This document shows positions 32,118-43,820 of a stretch of DNA of 64,000 nucleotides, piece by piece. Under the pieces are notes generated by a model. That model was not told the origin of the DNA, did not search any database, and was given only the letters and a program-made list of their open reading frames with translations. The translations under genes were made by a program, and so were the position numbers. The first letter of the stretch is position 1, and every line of letters starts with the position of its first letter. Origin of the DNA: Filosporella fistucella (lineage: Eukaryota; Ascomycota; Leotiomycetes; Helotiales); contig JAQJZZ010000014.1 of assembly GCA_030077755.1 (NCBI GenBank), forward strand, positions 3,038,001 to 3,102,000, given 5' to 3'.

Positions 32118-34400
32118 ATTCTTGGTGGGAATGCGGCTGAGGATTTGGTGACTGTTATTTTTGGTTTAGATTGTTCTGTTTGATTTACATTGTTCACCTC
32201 ACTCGTTTTGCTTTGTTTCTGCTTTCTGTCGGGAAAATTTGGACGGTCGTTAGATACCTAGGTATTAGAATCAGAAATGCAACATGTTTAGACTTTGAAT
32301 GATGCTGTACCACTTGGTCAGGAAGAGTCGAGATTTTTGTCCACAAGCCAGTGTTCTCTTTGCTCTGCTGAACAGATGATGTACATTTACGTTGAAGGCG
32401 CCGAGATTCTGGGCAAGTAATCAGTGTGTCATTTATTAGACTGCACAGGTAATAAAAATTGAGTGTGAATTGACTTTTGTGATTCAAAGCAATATATTTG
32501 ATCCTGCCCAAGCGATACTTAAGTGGCAAAGTATCTTTTCCACTTGGGCAATGATAGCATATCTCAGAGATACTATAGCCTCTTAAGTAACGGGTCCGCT
32601 CTGTAATTGTGTAAAATGAAGTTCAAAGCCAAAAAGGGGTGGTGATCACGTGTTTAAGTTACCCTAGCAGGATTATGAGCTCTTGAATATCAACTGACGA
32701 ACACACAGCGACGAGATAGTGATGGACAGTTTGCAAAGCGAGCGTTGAAGCTTGATAATAACAGTTGCTTTCCATCAGTCCCTATGTCCTTGCAGGCGCT
32801 ACTGCATCTCACTAGAGGGCGTTTTCAAAAGAGAAAGCTGTTTATTGTGGAGACTTTTTGACTCTTCATACGGCCAGCATGGTTGTTGCAAATTTAGGCT
32901 GAGCGATCGGGTCGAGCATCTTCACCGCAATGTAGTCTCGTCAGACTATGGAGACCGAGTATCTTTGATGCTTCGTATTAATTGACTTTGTGTTCATCCT
33001 CAAGGCTTCGAGGTTGTGCAACGGGTGTTCTTTCGAGGAGTGCCAAGAGCAATGATTTTGTAATGATGCATGGTTCGAGGGTTGGAGCTTCAAGATCCTA
33101 ATTTCCCGTTTCCTGTCTTTCGACACGACAACCAATTTCAACACGTCGGCAACGAAGCATTGTTGTTACAGCACTCATTATTTGGCTTTTTTACGACCCG
33201 AATGGCTGTATCTATTTCGTTTGAGCCAGATTCAGCTGATTACTTGCCAACCTTCAGAGAACCACAGTCGAACTGGGAATCGTGTGCAATAGCTGGCTAG
33301 CGTCCAAAATTTCGACACAGTTTTATACTCCTCGGCATTTGAGTACTCTTAGTCTTGAATTCCAATTGTGTTTTTTTGGTGCTTTCAGTTTTGAATGTTC
33401 AGTCATCATATGGGTAACACAAAGTCATGTCATGCTCTAAAAGCTTTGCTACTCGTTTCATAGCATGTATGTTCCATCGTAGAAAGGAACAGCGGGCAAT
33501 CCTATCAAGCCCTAATTTTAGCCATCTCATCAGCTTTCCGTTTCACTTGATATTGGTATGCTTGGATGGCTGGGATCGTGTAATGATTGACCTGCGGCAC
33601 CAAAAGTACATACCTTTTTGGCATCTTTAACACACTTCTGATCTCCTGAAGATAGGCTGTACTGAGCAAAAGGCCATGCACGCAGGAAACCAATACAGAG
33701 GCAAATTTGTAGAGTTGCACAATTAGCGGCCAGCAACTCACAACACATGATTTGAATATTCCTGACATTTCCTCATCATGAGGGAACTCAAATAGAGTCA
33801 CGACTTGGAGTCCAAGTTGCTTGGCCTCCCTACTCACGTACTCGTTGGACAATTTCTTGGAGTCTAACACACTATTTACATGTTACATTGCAGCTCTGTT
33901 GTGATGCTGATGCCTCGTAGGAATGTATGTGTCACTCTCGTGTGAGCACGTTCCCGCATCACACCAGCAAGATGAAGGATGTAACGGTTATCCATCTTGT
34001 GTTCAGCTCATCCAATATCATTGTGCTGGAACAGTCCACAGCTCTTGCGACCCTCACCGCTCCGATATTCGTGGATTTATCCAGCTTCGTCCTGTTGTCG
34101 CAGGCTATTGACTCCTTCGCCTATTATTCTGGACAAAAAAAAAATATTCCATGTATGCCAAATATAGTCCTGTCAGACGAAATTGCCACACTAAAATCTT
34201 GCAGAAACTGATATGGCTAGTGTATCGACGATTGTGGGAGCCTTACCGGCACTCAGACTGAGAATATAACCATCACATAACCCCTCAATCTCTCTCATCA
34301 CCTATTTTGCATTTTGTCTTCTTATAAGCATTCCTGATTGGGGGTTCAATTTCTACATCTGTGTGTATTTGGTGTTGGACAAGGCACTTGGTATTTTAAG
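32118..34400. other. 2.3-kb region with possible gene remnants
   Basis: No intact gene is seen. On the minus strand an open frame at 33505-33870 and another, unbroken for about 40 codons just upstream (about 33990-34110), have protein-like composition but no continuous splice model. They may be decayed exons. CACGTG occurs near 32648. The last part is the laccase promoter. Confidence 0.4.
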
Positions 34401-36993
34401 ATGTTGTTTGCACCATTCATATCTCTCCTGCTGGGCTCGCTGGTCTCTGGTCAAGGTACGTCACAAGCGTAATTGAAAATCATTGGCTAATTTGATTCCC
34501 TAAGCCGAGTATCCAAATCTTCCAGTGTACCACCTTGATACGACTGATCCGGTCACAGTAAGTGATGAATTTCATTTAGATTCATAGTTTTACCTCAAGT
34601 TGGCAGTGATCCTCCAAACTCTGAGGCTATTCACAATATGCGTCCTTAAAATTGCAAGTTCGATCTCCACATTGCACGATTTTTGGACGAACTATTCAAT
34701 TAATCCATCTTAGCCTCTTCCTCAAGGGAGCCCCTGGGGAACAAGAACAGCGTTTGATACGAACGCATGTCAGTTTTCTCGACTACTATCTAGGTCCCCC
34801 CCACTAACATATCATAGACCGTAAGTGACTTGCTCTAAAATCATGTAATTATAGCTGACAGATCTGTCAACCGAAGAGGGTAAGCTTAATCTGCTCAATT
34901 TCATTCTCCATAGCTAACTTCCAATAGATCCTCCGTTCACTGGGTAAAATCGGCAACTACGCAATATGTGTACCAAACTGATCTTCTTAAGGGTAATACG
35001 GAAATATGATTTCACGATTGCGAGAGGCAAAAAGGCACCTGATGGGTACCTGAAAGATGTGATGTTGATAAATGGTCAATTTCCTGGGCCACTGATGGAA
35101 GCAAACTGGTATGCCATGCATAATGATCTGAATTAGATGATCGAGAGCTCATGCTGACGTGCCATCAGGGGTGATACTATCCAAGTCACGGTCCGGAATA
35201 AAATTACTGCTCCTCCAGAGGGTACAGCTATTCATTGGCACGGTGTTCTGCAGAAAGATACTCCGTGAGTGATGACCATCAAATGCTGTTTAGATACATC
35301 AACTCACAATATAACAGATACATGGATGGCGTTCCGGGAGTTTCGCAATGTCCAATTCCACCAGGAGGAGTTTTCACGTACTCTTTCATTGCTGATCTCT
35401 ATGGTACATCCTGGTATCATTCGCATTACTCTGCGCAGTATGTAGGAGGTCTTTTTGGACCAATGGTGATTCATGGTCCAAAAACTGTACCATACGATAT
35501 AGGTACCTTTGAGGTGAATCTCCACAACTTTTGCCTTTAAACTAACGACTTTCTAGACCTGGGTCCCATCATGCTGACGGATTATTATCACAAGGAGTAT
35601 TATAATCTTGTCGAAGATATCGTAGCGCAGGACGTAAATGATATTGTAGGTTTGAGAATACGAACCAACCTACCATGCGCTTACTGAGCGCTACCAGATC
35701 AGAACTACATCGGATAATAATCTGATAAATGGACGGAACAACTTCCCATGTGACAAGGTCGTGCCTGGAGACAAGACCAAATGCAAAAATGATGCTGGTA
35801 CATCGAGTTTTCGATTCACTCCCGGCAAGGTCCATCGACTCCGTCTCATCAATGCTGGCGGAGAAGGCATACAGAAATTTTCCATTGATGGACACAACAT
35901 GACGGTCATCGCCAACGACTACGTTCCTGTCAAGCCATATGAAACACAAGGTAAGTGGTTCCTTTAGATGGTCTGAGAAGCCCGATTTTGGTACTGACTT
36001 GGAGTAGTTGTGACTCTAGGCTCTGGGCAACGGACAGACGTGCTGGTCAAAGGGCTTCCAGCCGGCATCACAGCTTCATACACAATGCGCTCATCTGTCC
36101 ATGAAGCCTGTTCGCTCATTAGTGGAGTCAGTCCGAATGCTACAGCGACAGTCTACTACAAGCGCGGAACGCCCTCTAATTCGACTGCTTGGCCTGCATT
36201 CTTCCAGTCGTTGCCTATCTGTGAAAATGTAAGCTCTCAATTCATATTCTACACCAAACACTAACATGTAGCCAGGATGATCTAAGAATCACCGAACCTC
36301 TCTATCCCATCAAATCCGACCCAGTATCAACAGCAACCCATGTGTACGATTTCAACGTCAGACCAAATGCAACCGGCTGGTGGGAATGGACAGTCAACGA
36401 CCAAGCATATCGTGCAAACTACAACAATCCTGTGCTACTCCTTTCAAATGTGGGCAATACTTCATATCCCAATCATCCAGAATGGAATATTCTCAACACA
36501 GGTTCAAATTCCAGCATTCGAATTATCTTCACATCAAGCTTCGAAGCATCTCATCCCATGCATTTGCACGGCCATAATTTCCAGGTTCTAGCTTCGGGCA
36601 CTGGAACATGGGATGGTAAAATCGTTAGACCTGAGAACCCACAGCGGAGAGATACACATATCATGCCTCCAGCTGGATACATGGTCGTACAATTTGAGAC
36701 TGATAATCCTGGGGTTTGAACTTTTCATTGCCATATTGCATTTCATGTCGCGTTGGGACTGTCGATCACGGTGTTAGAAAGACCTGATGAGATTCCGAAG
36801 ATCAAAATGCCGAGTATCATGGCGCAGACTTGCAGAGATGTAAGTATCTTAACCTTGCACGGGTGTCGCCTTGCGGCCTTTCACTTGGAAAATGCTTTAA
36901 TTATCTCTAATGTGAAAGGAAAAGGCTGACATGAAATAGTGGGCTACATATAGCGAAAACTATGTCGTGGAGCAGATTGATTCTGGTCTATGA
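34401..36993 (+). pseudogene. Laccase (multicopper oxidase) with a stop in its last copper motif
   Basis: Thirteen exons join in phase: 34401-34455, 34505-34557, 34714-34768, 34862-34879, 34928-34943, 34992-35108, 35169-35264, 35318-35502, 35557-35633, 35698-35950, 36008-36228, 36276-36839 and 36940-36993. A signal peptide is followed by the copper motifs [24 protein letters not shown] and HPMHLHGHNF. Laccases oxidise phenols, reducing O2 to water with four coppers. At 36717-36719 (codon 530) TGA stands where the family has Trp in NPGVWTFHCHIAxH. The HCHIAFH ligands follow directly in the same frame, then a proper terminal exon. All other exons and splice sites look intact, so the loss is recent, or it is a sequencing error. 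The truncated product would lack ligands of the trinuclear and type 1 sites. Confidence 0.85.
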
Positions 36994-37249
36994 TCCCGAA
37001 CAAATGGAATAATGGATGTGGTGTTATCGTTTTGAGCTTCGCTGTAGATGCTTCCTGATTTTCTCACCAGTTTCTCAACCAGGCATCTTCTCATGTGTTA
37101 TCCTCAGAGGAAACGACACAAAAGTTTCCTTCCAATTGCAATTATGGTTGTACAAGTAGACAAAATCTACACATCTCACTCTCTTCTCTTCAATGCAAGC
37201 AATTATAAAAGATCTATCATAATTCTCTCTCAAATACTTCTCAAAAATA

Positions 37250-38141
37250 TCAAGGAATCTCAGCATAAACCCTATCCCCTTCCCCAGGCGGTTCCAACCA
37301 ATCCCCCGGCACACTCTCAGGCATCTGCCTCTCCTCCGCCCATTTCCTCACCCCCTCAAAATTCTTACACATGTTTCTGGTATTAAAATGCACATACGCC
37401 TCCGGCGCCTCAGGACGAATCCATACCTTTCCAAATACGCCAGTATCAACCGTACACATCAACCACTGTCTCAAGATATCAAGACAATGCGACACATGTT
37501 TGCTCACGATATAGTCCTCATTCTTGAATGCTCCTTGTCCTTGTACCTTGTAGTACTCGTTTAACCCTAATTATACCAGAGACTCTGACGAAGGAGATTG
37601 AGACAGTGTAGATGGTGCAGACCTTCGATGTTGGCGGGGTAGCTTCCCCCGGATTTTTGGCAGATTTTCACTTAGTCGGATGCTAGGCCGGATTTTTGGG
37701 CCAGACTCGAAGGGACTATGAGGGCGCGGTAGTTTACTCCTAGATCTGCCCATGCTGCGTCTACTTCTGACGAAGCAGGTTGGCGATATATGTTCTCTTT
37801 GAGGAGAGAGCCATTGAATCGTGTTTGGGTGTAGGAGAGGGGGGTATCGTTTAGGACTGGAGCTGTAATGCGCGTCAGATATTGTTGGCACTCTGAGGGA
37901 GGAGAGACCCACAGTACTGTGCCATCTTTGCAGAGATCGAGGAAAGAGTCGCAGACTGTCGCCCGAGCCAAAATCCAAAAATGGATGTGAGAAGTGCGAG
38001 AAATATGGGATATAGTATAGATAAGAAAGAGGCCCTCCGGCTTGGTGGAGCATAATTCGTACTTTCTAAGGATTTCCCAATCAAGTTCTCACAGTCTTCG
38101 TGCAACGGTACACGAGTGAGCTCCGGTTTCTTCTCTCGCAT
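37250..38141 (-). pseudogene. UstYa-family (DUF3328) oxidase remnant
   Basis: Exon 1 (38141-37913) has an N-terminal membrane anchor (SILYPIFLALLTSIFGFWLG). A 50-base intron (37863-37912; GTGGGT...TTACAG) joins it to SPVLNDTPLSYTQTRFNGSL, characteristic of the family. Then come YRQPASSEVDAAWADLGVNY, PANIEGLHHLHCLNLLRQSL and, in another frame, GAFKNEDYI, HVSHCLDILRQWLMCTVDTG and a VHFNTRNMCKNF segment. UstYa proteins are oxidases that cyclise fungal RiPP peptides and use HxxHC motifs (HVSHC here). Two lesions are present: TAA at 37672-37674, where relatives have Gln, and a one-base shift near 37568. The second metal-binding segment has NMC where relatives usually have HxC. The gene is therefore probably dead. 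Confidence 0.75.
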
Positions 38142-38150
38142 ACTGAACAT

Positions 38151-39284
38151 ATTGAAGGTAACATACAAGAATGAAAAACAAAACACAAGACAACAATAAC
38201 AGACAAGTATACGAAGAAACAATTACAGCTGGCGATGAAGTCCAGAACCTTCAATCTCACCCATCTCCCACTAGATGAGAAAAAGCCTCAGAGCTGAGTT
38301 AACTTCCTTCTCTAGGTAATTCACAGTTCACATCCTACAACAAACACTCATCCTCAAACTCCCCCACACCACCACAAATTACAGCAGCTCATTATGCACC
38401 CCTCAGCTCCTCCGAACCCCTAATCTCGGTATCTGGACTCCACTATCGAAATAGCGGGGTATCAAGCTTCCTCTCAAACGTCTCTTCCTTTTCCAGCTAT
38501 GGATTGAGGTCACTTTTGGCTTTTCTATATATGCTGTGGAACTAGTTGCCGGGGACTAAGAGATCCAGTTTCCTTTTTGAGATGCTTTGGGGTGATGTTC
38601 AGCCCTTTTCTAATGGGAGCGATAGGCGAAGGGGGGTTAGTGTCTCCTTTTTAGCTTGGTATAGTGGGTTGGAAGGACATTTTTTGAGATATGCACTTTG
38701 AAATATGCACTTTGAAATATGGATTGCGAATTGGGTTGGAGGATGGAGGATAGTGCTATATCCGTATAGCGAAATTGTTCTTTGGGGGATTGAGATTGAA
38801 GGTGACCAGCGCTGAATTGGCGTGCTGTGGTATGTACAATTGTAAGTACAGAGCTTCATCCGAGGTGAAATGGTATATATAGTACAGTGTATGCAAAGCT
38901 AGGTCTTATTTTGGGCTGTCAATATAGTGAAGATAGCCTTTTCATTAGAAGTAACTTCATGACTAGAAGGCAATGCTATTCAAAGCTGCAACGTAAACAA
39001 GCACAATTTCTGAGCTTTGAGCTAGAGACATCGAGTAGAGTGTGCAACTTCTCAACTAGACAGCTATGGTGGGAGTTTCCGCTCTATAGCTTATACATGC
39101 TGGAGAAGCAATGCTACACACCTATCCTTGCCACTCCTCTCTCTCACAGCAAATAGTATATAACTCACAACTCCTCAACTTCAATATCCTCTTCAAACTA
39201 AAATTATCACCCAAACTTCTCCACAACCCCACCCCCTCTAAATAATTTACTAAATGTTCCCTCCATTCAACTCAATCATCCAAA
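38151..39284. other. Intergenic between UstYa remnant and small precursor gene
   Basis: Contains a short tandem repeat at about 38690-38717 (a 14-base ATATGCACTTTGAA unit twice, plus a partial copy). No gene supported. Confidence 0.45.
39157..39163 (+). promoter_or_regulatory. TATA box of the small precursor gene
   Basis: TATATAA lies 128 bases upstream of the ATG at 39285, followed by a C/A-rich leader lacking other ATGs close to the start except one at about 39254. Confidence 0.4.
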
Positions 39285-39632
39285 ATGCAACTCCCCCTCT
39301 CCCTCCTTACTCTCCTCGCCCTCACGACCAGCATCCTCGCTGCTCCAGCAGTAACACCAACCGGAACATCTTCTACGACATTTACCGCTACCGCAGTTAA
39401 CAATTACGGACAATACAGATCGTAATTTCATTCCCATTCAGAATATTTCTGTTCTGTTCTCTTATGCCTTGCATACGCCTTGAGCAATCAATAAGCCTGG
39501 GAGAAGATTTGAAATGATGCTAATCTTGATCATAGGTATGGAAACTATGCAAAGTATGGCAATTATGGGACATATAAGAGAGAACCAGAGGCAAAGGCTG
39601 AGGCGGATGTTGTGGAGGATATGAAGGTTTGA
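39285..39632 (+). CDS. Small secreted precursor with YGxY hexarepeats and a Kex2 site
   Basis: Two exons, 39285-39427 and 39536-39632, give 77 residues. The intron has a GCTAATC branch and CATAG acceptor; the donor (GTAATT) splits a Ser codon. Residues 1-20 form a signal peptide (MQLPLSLLTLLALTTSILAA). After a Thr-rich pro-segment come three hexarepeats, YGQYRS, YGNYAK and YGNYGT, then Tyr-Lys-Arg, a Kex2 dibasic site, and an acidic tail EPEAKAEADVVEDMKV that resembles Kex2/Ste13 spacers. This is the layout of Kex2-processed fungal repeat peptides, including precursors of UstYa-modified RiPPs. It lies 1.1 kb from a UstYa remnant. Similar Tyr/Gly-rich small secreted proteins occur in other Leotiomycetes, so a structural role is possible. 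Confidence 0.7.
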
Positions 39633-39839
39633 GGTGGATGGGGCAGAGCCAAGGGGGTGGTTGATGTCTATTGTCCTAAAGAAGAGAAAGACTGAGGAAT
39701 GAATGGAGAAGTTGGGAATCAGAATATAGGAGACATAAGGGAATGGCAAGCAATACACAAATAAACACTCGATCCCTGTATATTTAAAGATCCAAGGGCG
39801 GCTAAAATATCCAACATCTCAATACACATCCCTTAGCCC

Positions 39840-41449
39840 CTACCTCTCCAGCCTCTGCCTATCCCTCTCCCTCCTATTCGCAGCATCCACTACCGCCCTT
39901 TCCAATTCCGGCACCAAAATGCCTTCTTCCTCCCCTTCCTTCCTGACAAACTCCCATTTCTCCGCGGGTGCATTGACACCTGGCCACAGATCCATTGGCA
40001 AATAATCCCCAATATCGATCCTAAATCCTTCCCTCTCTTTCAAATCAGCTTCGTAAACCTTGTCTATCTGCTCCATCGCCTTCTTCATTATATGTTTGAT
40101 TTTATCATCGCTCTGTCTACGACGATGGACTTCCAGGATAAGTGTATCGTAAGAAGCATAGTAATTTTCGTAGAAGAGACGCATTGATTCGAGTTCCGTA
40201 AGCTGTTCTTGGATTGTGAGTTTTGTGTCTTCCCACCTTATACGGAAGTCTTGACTTGAGATTATATAGCCGGAAAGACGTTGGCCAACACCTTCGAGGA
40301 TGTGGTATGCGGTTATTGTTTCTTCGTGAGCTCTACTGAGAGCAGAGACATGCTCCATGATGAGTTCATACTTGGATTCCATGTCACTTAACAAGTCTCG
40401 CAGGTCTTGGACCACATCATCCACTTGGGCTGCATCTTTCTCTAGGACGTCGAGCATTTCTCTCCTCTCCTCTTCCGAAATAGGCTCCTCACCGGTGTGA
40501 TCGTTGCCGTCCGCATTCATGACTCCAGATACCGAGACTTGCTCTGCCTCTGGTGGTTGGGAAGACGCCGCTTTTCTCACTGCTGCATATCCACCTTCTG
40601 TATTTCGAATAGCATTCACACAGAGGTCAAAGTGCTGTGTCAGTGACTCGAGTAGAGCGGCCATCTCTTGGGCATGCTGTTCGAGAGCATGTAAATGCAT
40701 GGGTATTGGAGATGAAGATGGTTCAATTGGTGACTCTGAAGTTGTAGATTGTGAAGGGGACTTCGTAGCAGCTTTTAGAGCTCGCATATCATCATCGAAA
40801 GAGAGAATCGAAGAATCGAAAGATGTTTGAGCTTCCTGGACGATAGTTAGAAATATGAGTAGAGTCTGAATTCCATAGCATACCCGAGCTTCTCTAATAG
40901 ATTCCTTCAACGAATCCCGCATTTTCTCTACGTCTTGCTCAGCAACAAAGTCAAGCAGACTCCGAGGCTCTTCTCCTTCCGGCCTGAAAGCTGCCTCTAC
41001 CATTGTAGAACGAAGAATATCCATTGTAGATTCAAGCCGTGTGTTGGCGGCGTCCAGTGTACGGATAACATTCTGCAGAAGTCCTTAGCAATCAGATACT
41101 TACTACTACCTATGCCACAGCGTACCTTGAAATCCCTCTGTCCCTCCTTATACACATTCTCGATATCTCCTCTGACACTCTTCAAAATCTTGACTTGCTC
41201 CGAGATACCACTTCTCAGGAATCCTGTCCGGGCAGTCAGAACCACGCTCTCCTCCAACGCGGACCTTGCCGAAGTAACAATTTCGTTTGCACGCCATACT
41301 GTACTAATCGAAGAAAGAGATCTCTTCGCAGCTAGGAGATGTGATACCAGTGTCTGAAGAGAAGCATCTTGGTGCGTCATGGAGTGAGACTGAGAATTGG
41401 GTGGAGAGAGGGAAGCCTGGCTGCGGCTGACGGGGGGAGAGGAAGACAT
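39840..41449 (-). CDS. atg17: Autophagy scaffold protein Atg17
   Basis: Exons 41449-41126, 41072-40884 and 40835-39840 code for 502 residues. The sequence follows the filamentous-fungal Atg17 pattern: a Ser-rich start, LVSHLLAAKRSLSSISTVWRANEIV, ALEESVVLTARTGFLRSGI, then RTLDAANTRLESTM and RPEGEEPRSLLDFV. Long helices continue through to the C-terminal FRIDIGDYLPMDLWPGVN. Atg17 is the crescent-shaped scaffold of the Atg1 kinase complex (with Atg29-Atg31 in yeast) that organises the pre-autophagosomal structure on starvation. Length and architecture are those of an intact family member. Intron 2 (40836-40883) is 48 bases with no in-frame stop, so retention would add 16 residues. Confidence 0.93.
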
Positions 41450-41941
41450 TTTTATGGATGTTTGGAAGGTATGTAAAACTTTGGTTTCTGCACTATTGAC
41501 CAGGATGGGTCATTTTGTGATGGCAGCTTTGTTCTCCGTTTGTTGTTTCGGGCTGCATGGTGAGGTGATGTTCAGGCGAGGCTGTACCTACAGTACTGTA
41601 GTTGTTTGCGATAAGATAATTACGGTGGCCGAGAAAGCATAAGTATGGCAAATCAACATATTAGCGGGCTCGCCTTGTGTTGGCTCCTCTTACAACATTT
41701 CTCCACAAAGCATTTTATCATTGGACTCTTAAAGAAAAACGCATACCACTGCTATGTAGGTAGTAGTTTCCACGTTCGGTTTGCCCATAGCCAGTTCTTG
41801 TTCCTCTCTTGGGATACAACTTTCCGGCACCTGATGTAGTAAAATCTAGTTATTCAAAAGTACTTTTCCATTCCGGTGACTTGCTACTCCGTGGAAATTA
41901 AATACATATACATATTGACGCACACCTTAATGTCTCGCAGC
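41450..41941. other. Intergenic between ilv3 and atg17
   Basis: The region holds the atg17 promoter and the ilv3 3' end. No gene or repeat is seen. Confidence 0.5.
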
Positions 41942-43820
41942 CTACTTCCTTGCCTCAGCCTCGACGAATTCCCCATCTGTGATACAACCATGGCTGGCGT
42001 CACTGACAACTCTGGCATATTTCGCCAAGGTACCCTTCTTGTACTTCAATGGCTTAGGGACGAATTCCTTTCTCCTCTTGACCAGCTCCTCTTCCGGGAC
42101 AACAAGATCCAATACTCGCTTCTCGGCATCGATGATAACCTCATCGCCATCTCTGACCAACCCGATTGGCCCACCCTCTTGAGCCTCTGGGACAATATGT
42201 CCAATCAAGAATCCGTGAGATCCACCACTAAATCTTCCATCGGTGATAAGAGCAACATCTTTTCCAAGGCCAGCACCCATGATTGCTGAGGAGGGCTTCA
42301 GCATTTCTGGCATACCAGGTCCTCCTTTGGGACCTTCATAACGAATAACAACAACAGTCTTCTCTCCCTTCTTGATATCGCCACGTTCAAGTGCTGCGAC
42401 CATATCATCTTCATCATCGTAGCACTTGGCCTTACCGACAAATCGAAGACCTTCCTTTCCAGTAATTTTGCCTACACATCCACCTGGTGCGAGGGAACCA
42501 CGGAGAATTTGAATGTGGCCAGTCTCCTTGATTGGGTTGGAGAAGGGACGGATAATCTTTTGGTCGGAGGGGAAATCTGGTGCATTTTCCAGGTTCTGTT
42601 TCAGGGTTTTTCCAGTAACAGTCATTCGAGATCCGTCAAGGAGACCTTCCTTCAGGAGGAACTTGAGGAGTGCTGGTGTACCACCAATATGATAAAGATC
42701 GTTCATGACATACTTTCCAGATGGCTTAAGGTCAGCCAAAAATGGAGTACGATCAGAAACAGCCTGGAAGTCGTCGATTGTAAGCTTAATGCCTACACTG
42801 TCTGCAATTGCAATCAAGTGAAGAACAGCATTTGTGGATCCACCAGTAATGTTGACCAAAATCATGGCATCCTCGAATGCCTGTCTGGTCATGATATCAC
42901 GGGGTCGGATATCCTCTTTGAGACAGGTCTTGATAGCTTCACCAGCATCCAAGCATTCTTGGTACTTTGCATCTGACTCTGCTGGATTTGTTGATGAACC
43001 TGGAAGGGACATTCCCATGACCTCGATCGCAGAAGCCATAGTATTTGCAGTGTACATGCCACCGCAAGCTCCACCACCAGGGCATGCATGTCTGATGATG
43101 TCGAATCTGGACTCTTCGGTGATCTCGCCAGAAATAAACTGTCCATATGCCTGGAAAGCGGAGACGATGTCGATGTCTGCATTATTCTGGGTAACAGCAC
43201 ACCCAGGCTTGATTGATCCACCGTATACCATCAAAGATGGTCTGTTCACTCTTCCCATAGCCATCATGACACCGGGCATATTCTTGTCGCATCCAGGAAT
43301 CGAGATATTGGCATCATACCATTGACCACCCATAACGGTCTCAATAGAATCTGCAATCAAATCTCTTGACTGCAGACTGTACCTCATGCCTTTTGTGCCC
43401 ATAGAGATACCATCTGAGACACCGATAGTATTGAATTGATATCCAATCAATCCCGCCTTTTCAACACCAGCTCTTACTCGATTGTTGAGATCGAGAAGAT
43501 GCATATTGCAAGGGTTTCCAGTGTACCATACTGATGAAATTCCTACTTGTGCTTTATTCAACCCTTCCTCAGTCAGACCAGTAGCGTAGAGCATAGCTTG
43601 CGAAGCTCCCTGTGACTTGGGTTGTGTGATGGCAGCTGAGACTTTGTTAAGCCTGGGTTCGTCATCTTGGGAGGCACGGAAAGAAGAGGTTGATGAGATG
43701 GATCGACTGTGATTGTCAGTATAGCTTCTTTCGTCGTTATGCGGAGTCATACATGTATTGAGAAGCTCTTCTCGATGTGAAGAGAGAGGCATTCGCCCTT
43801 GTCCTTAACTGGGAAAGCAT
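41942..43820 (-). CDS. ilv3: Mitochondrial dihydroxy-acid dehydratase
   Basis: Exons 43820-43753 and 43706-41942 give 610 residues. The short first exon encodes an Arg/Ser-rich mitochondrial presequence ([20 protein letters not shown]); its 46-base intron has a GTATGA donor and a CTGAC branch. The enzyme converts 2,3-dihydroxy-isovalerate and -methylvalerate into the 2-oxo acids for valine, leucine and isoleucine. Three Fe-S cluster Cys are visible in [21 protein letters not shown] and [14 protein letters not shown]. The C-terminal [19 protein letters not shown] motif is also present. Length is normal and no lesion is seen. The start was chosen because the further ATGs in the intron frame give no presequence. 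Confidence 0.95.

Noticed and set aside
34769..34861. A three-base micro-exon in the laccase gene
   Set aside because: A single intron across this interval joins the flanking exons in phase, so no micro-exon is needed.
37556..37575. TTAGGG-like telomere repeat at the UstYa frameshift
   Set aside because: Only about nine bases match, and a one-base deletion explains the frame change more simply.
36717..37674. Repeat-induced point mutation (RIP) as the cause of the stops
   Set aside because: Only isolated changes are seen. The laccase change is in a CpC, not CpA, context, and neither gene is visibly duplicated here.
38690..38717. Two-unit 14-base tandem repeat as a CRISPR or satellite
   Set aside because: Only two copies with no spacers; trivial slippage in a eukaryotic genome.
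42509..43325. Long plus-strand frames opposite ilv3
   Set aside because: Shadows of a strongly conserved coding exon on the minus strand.
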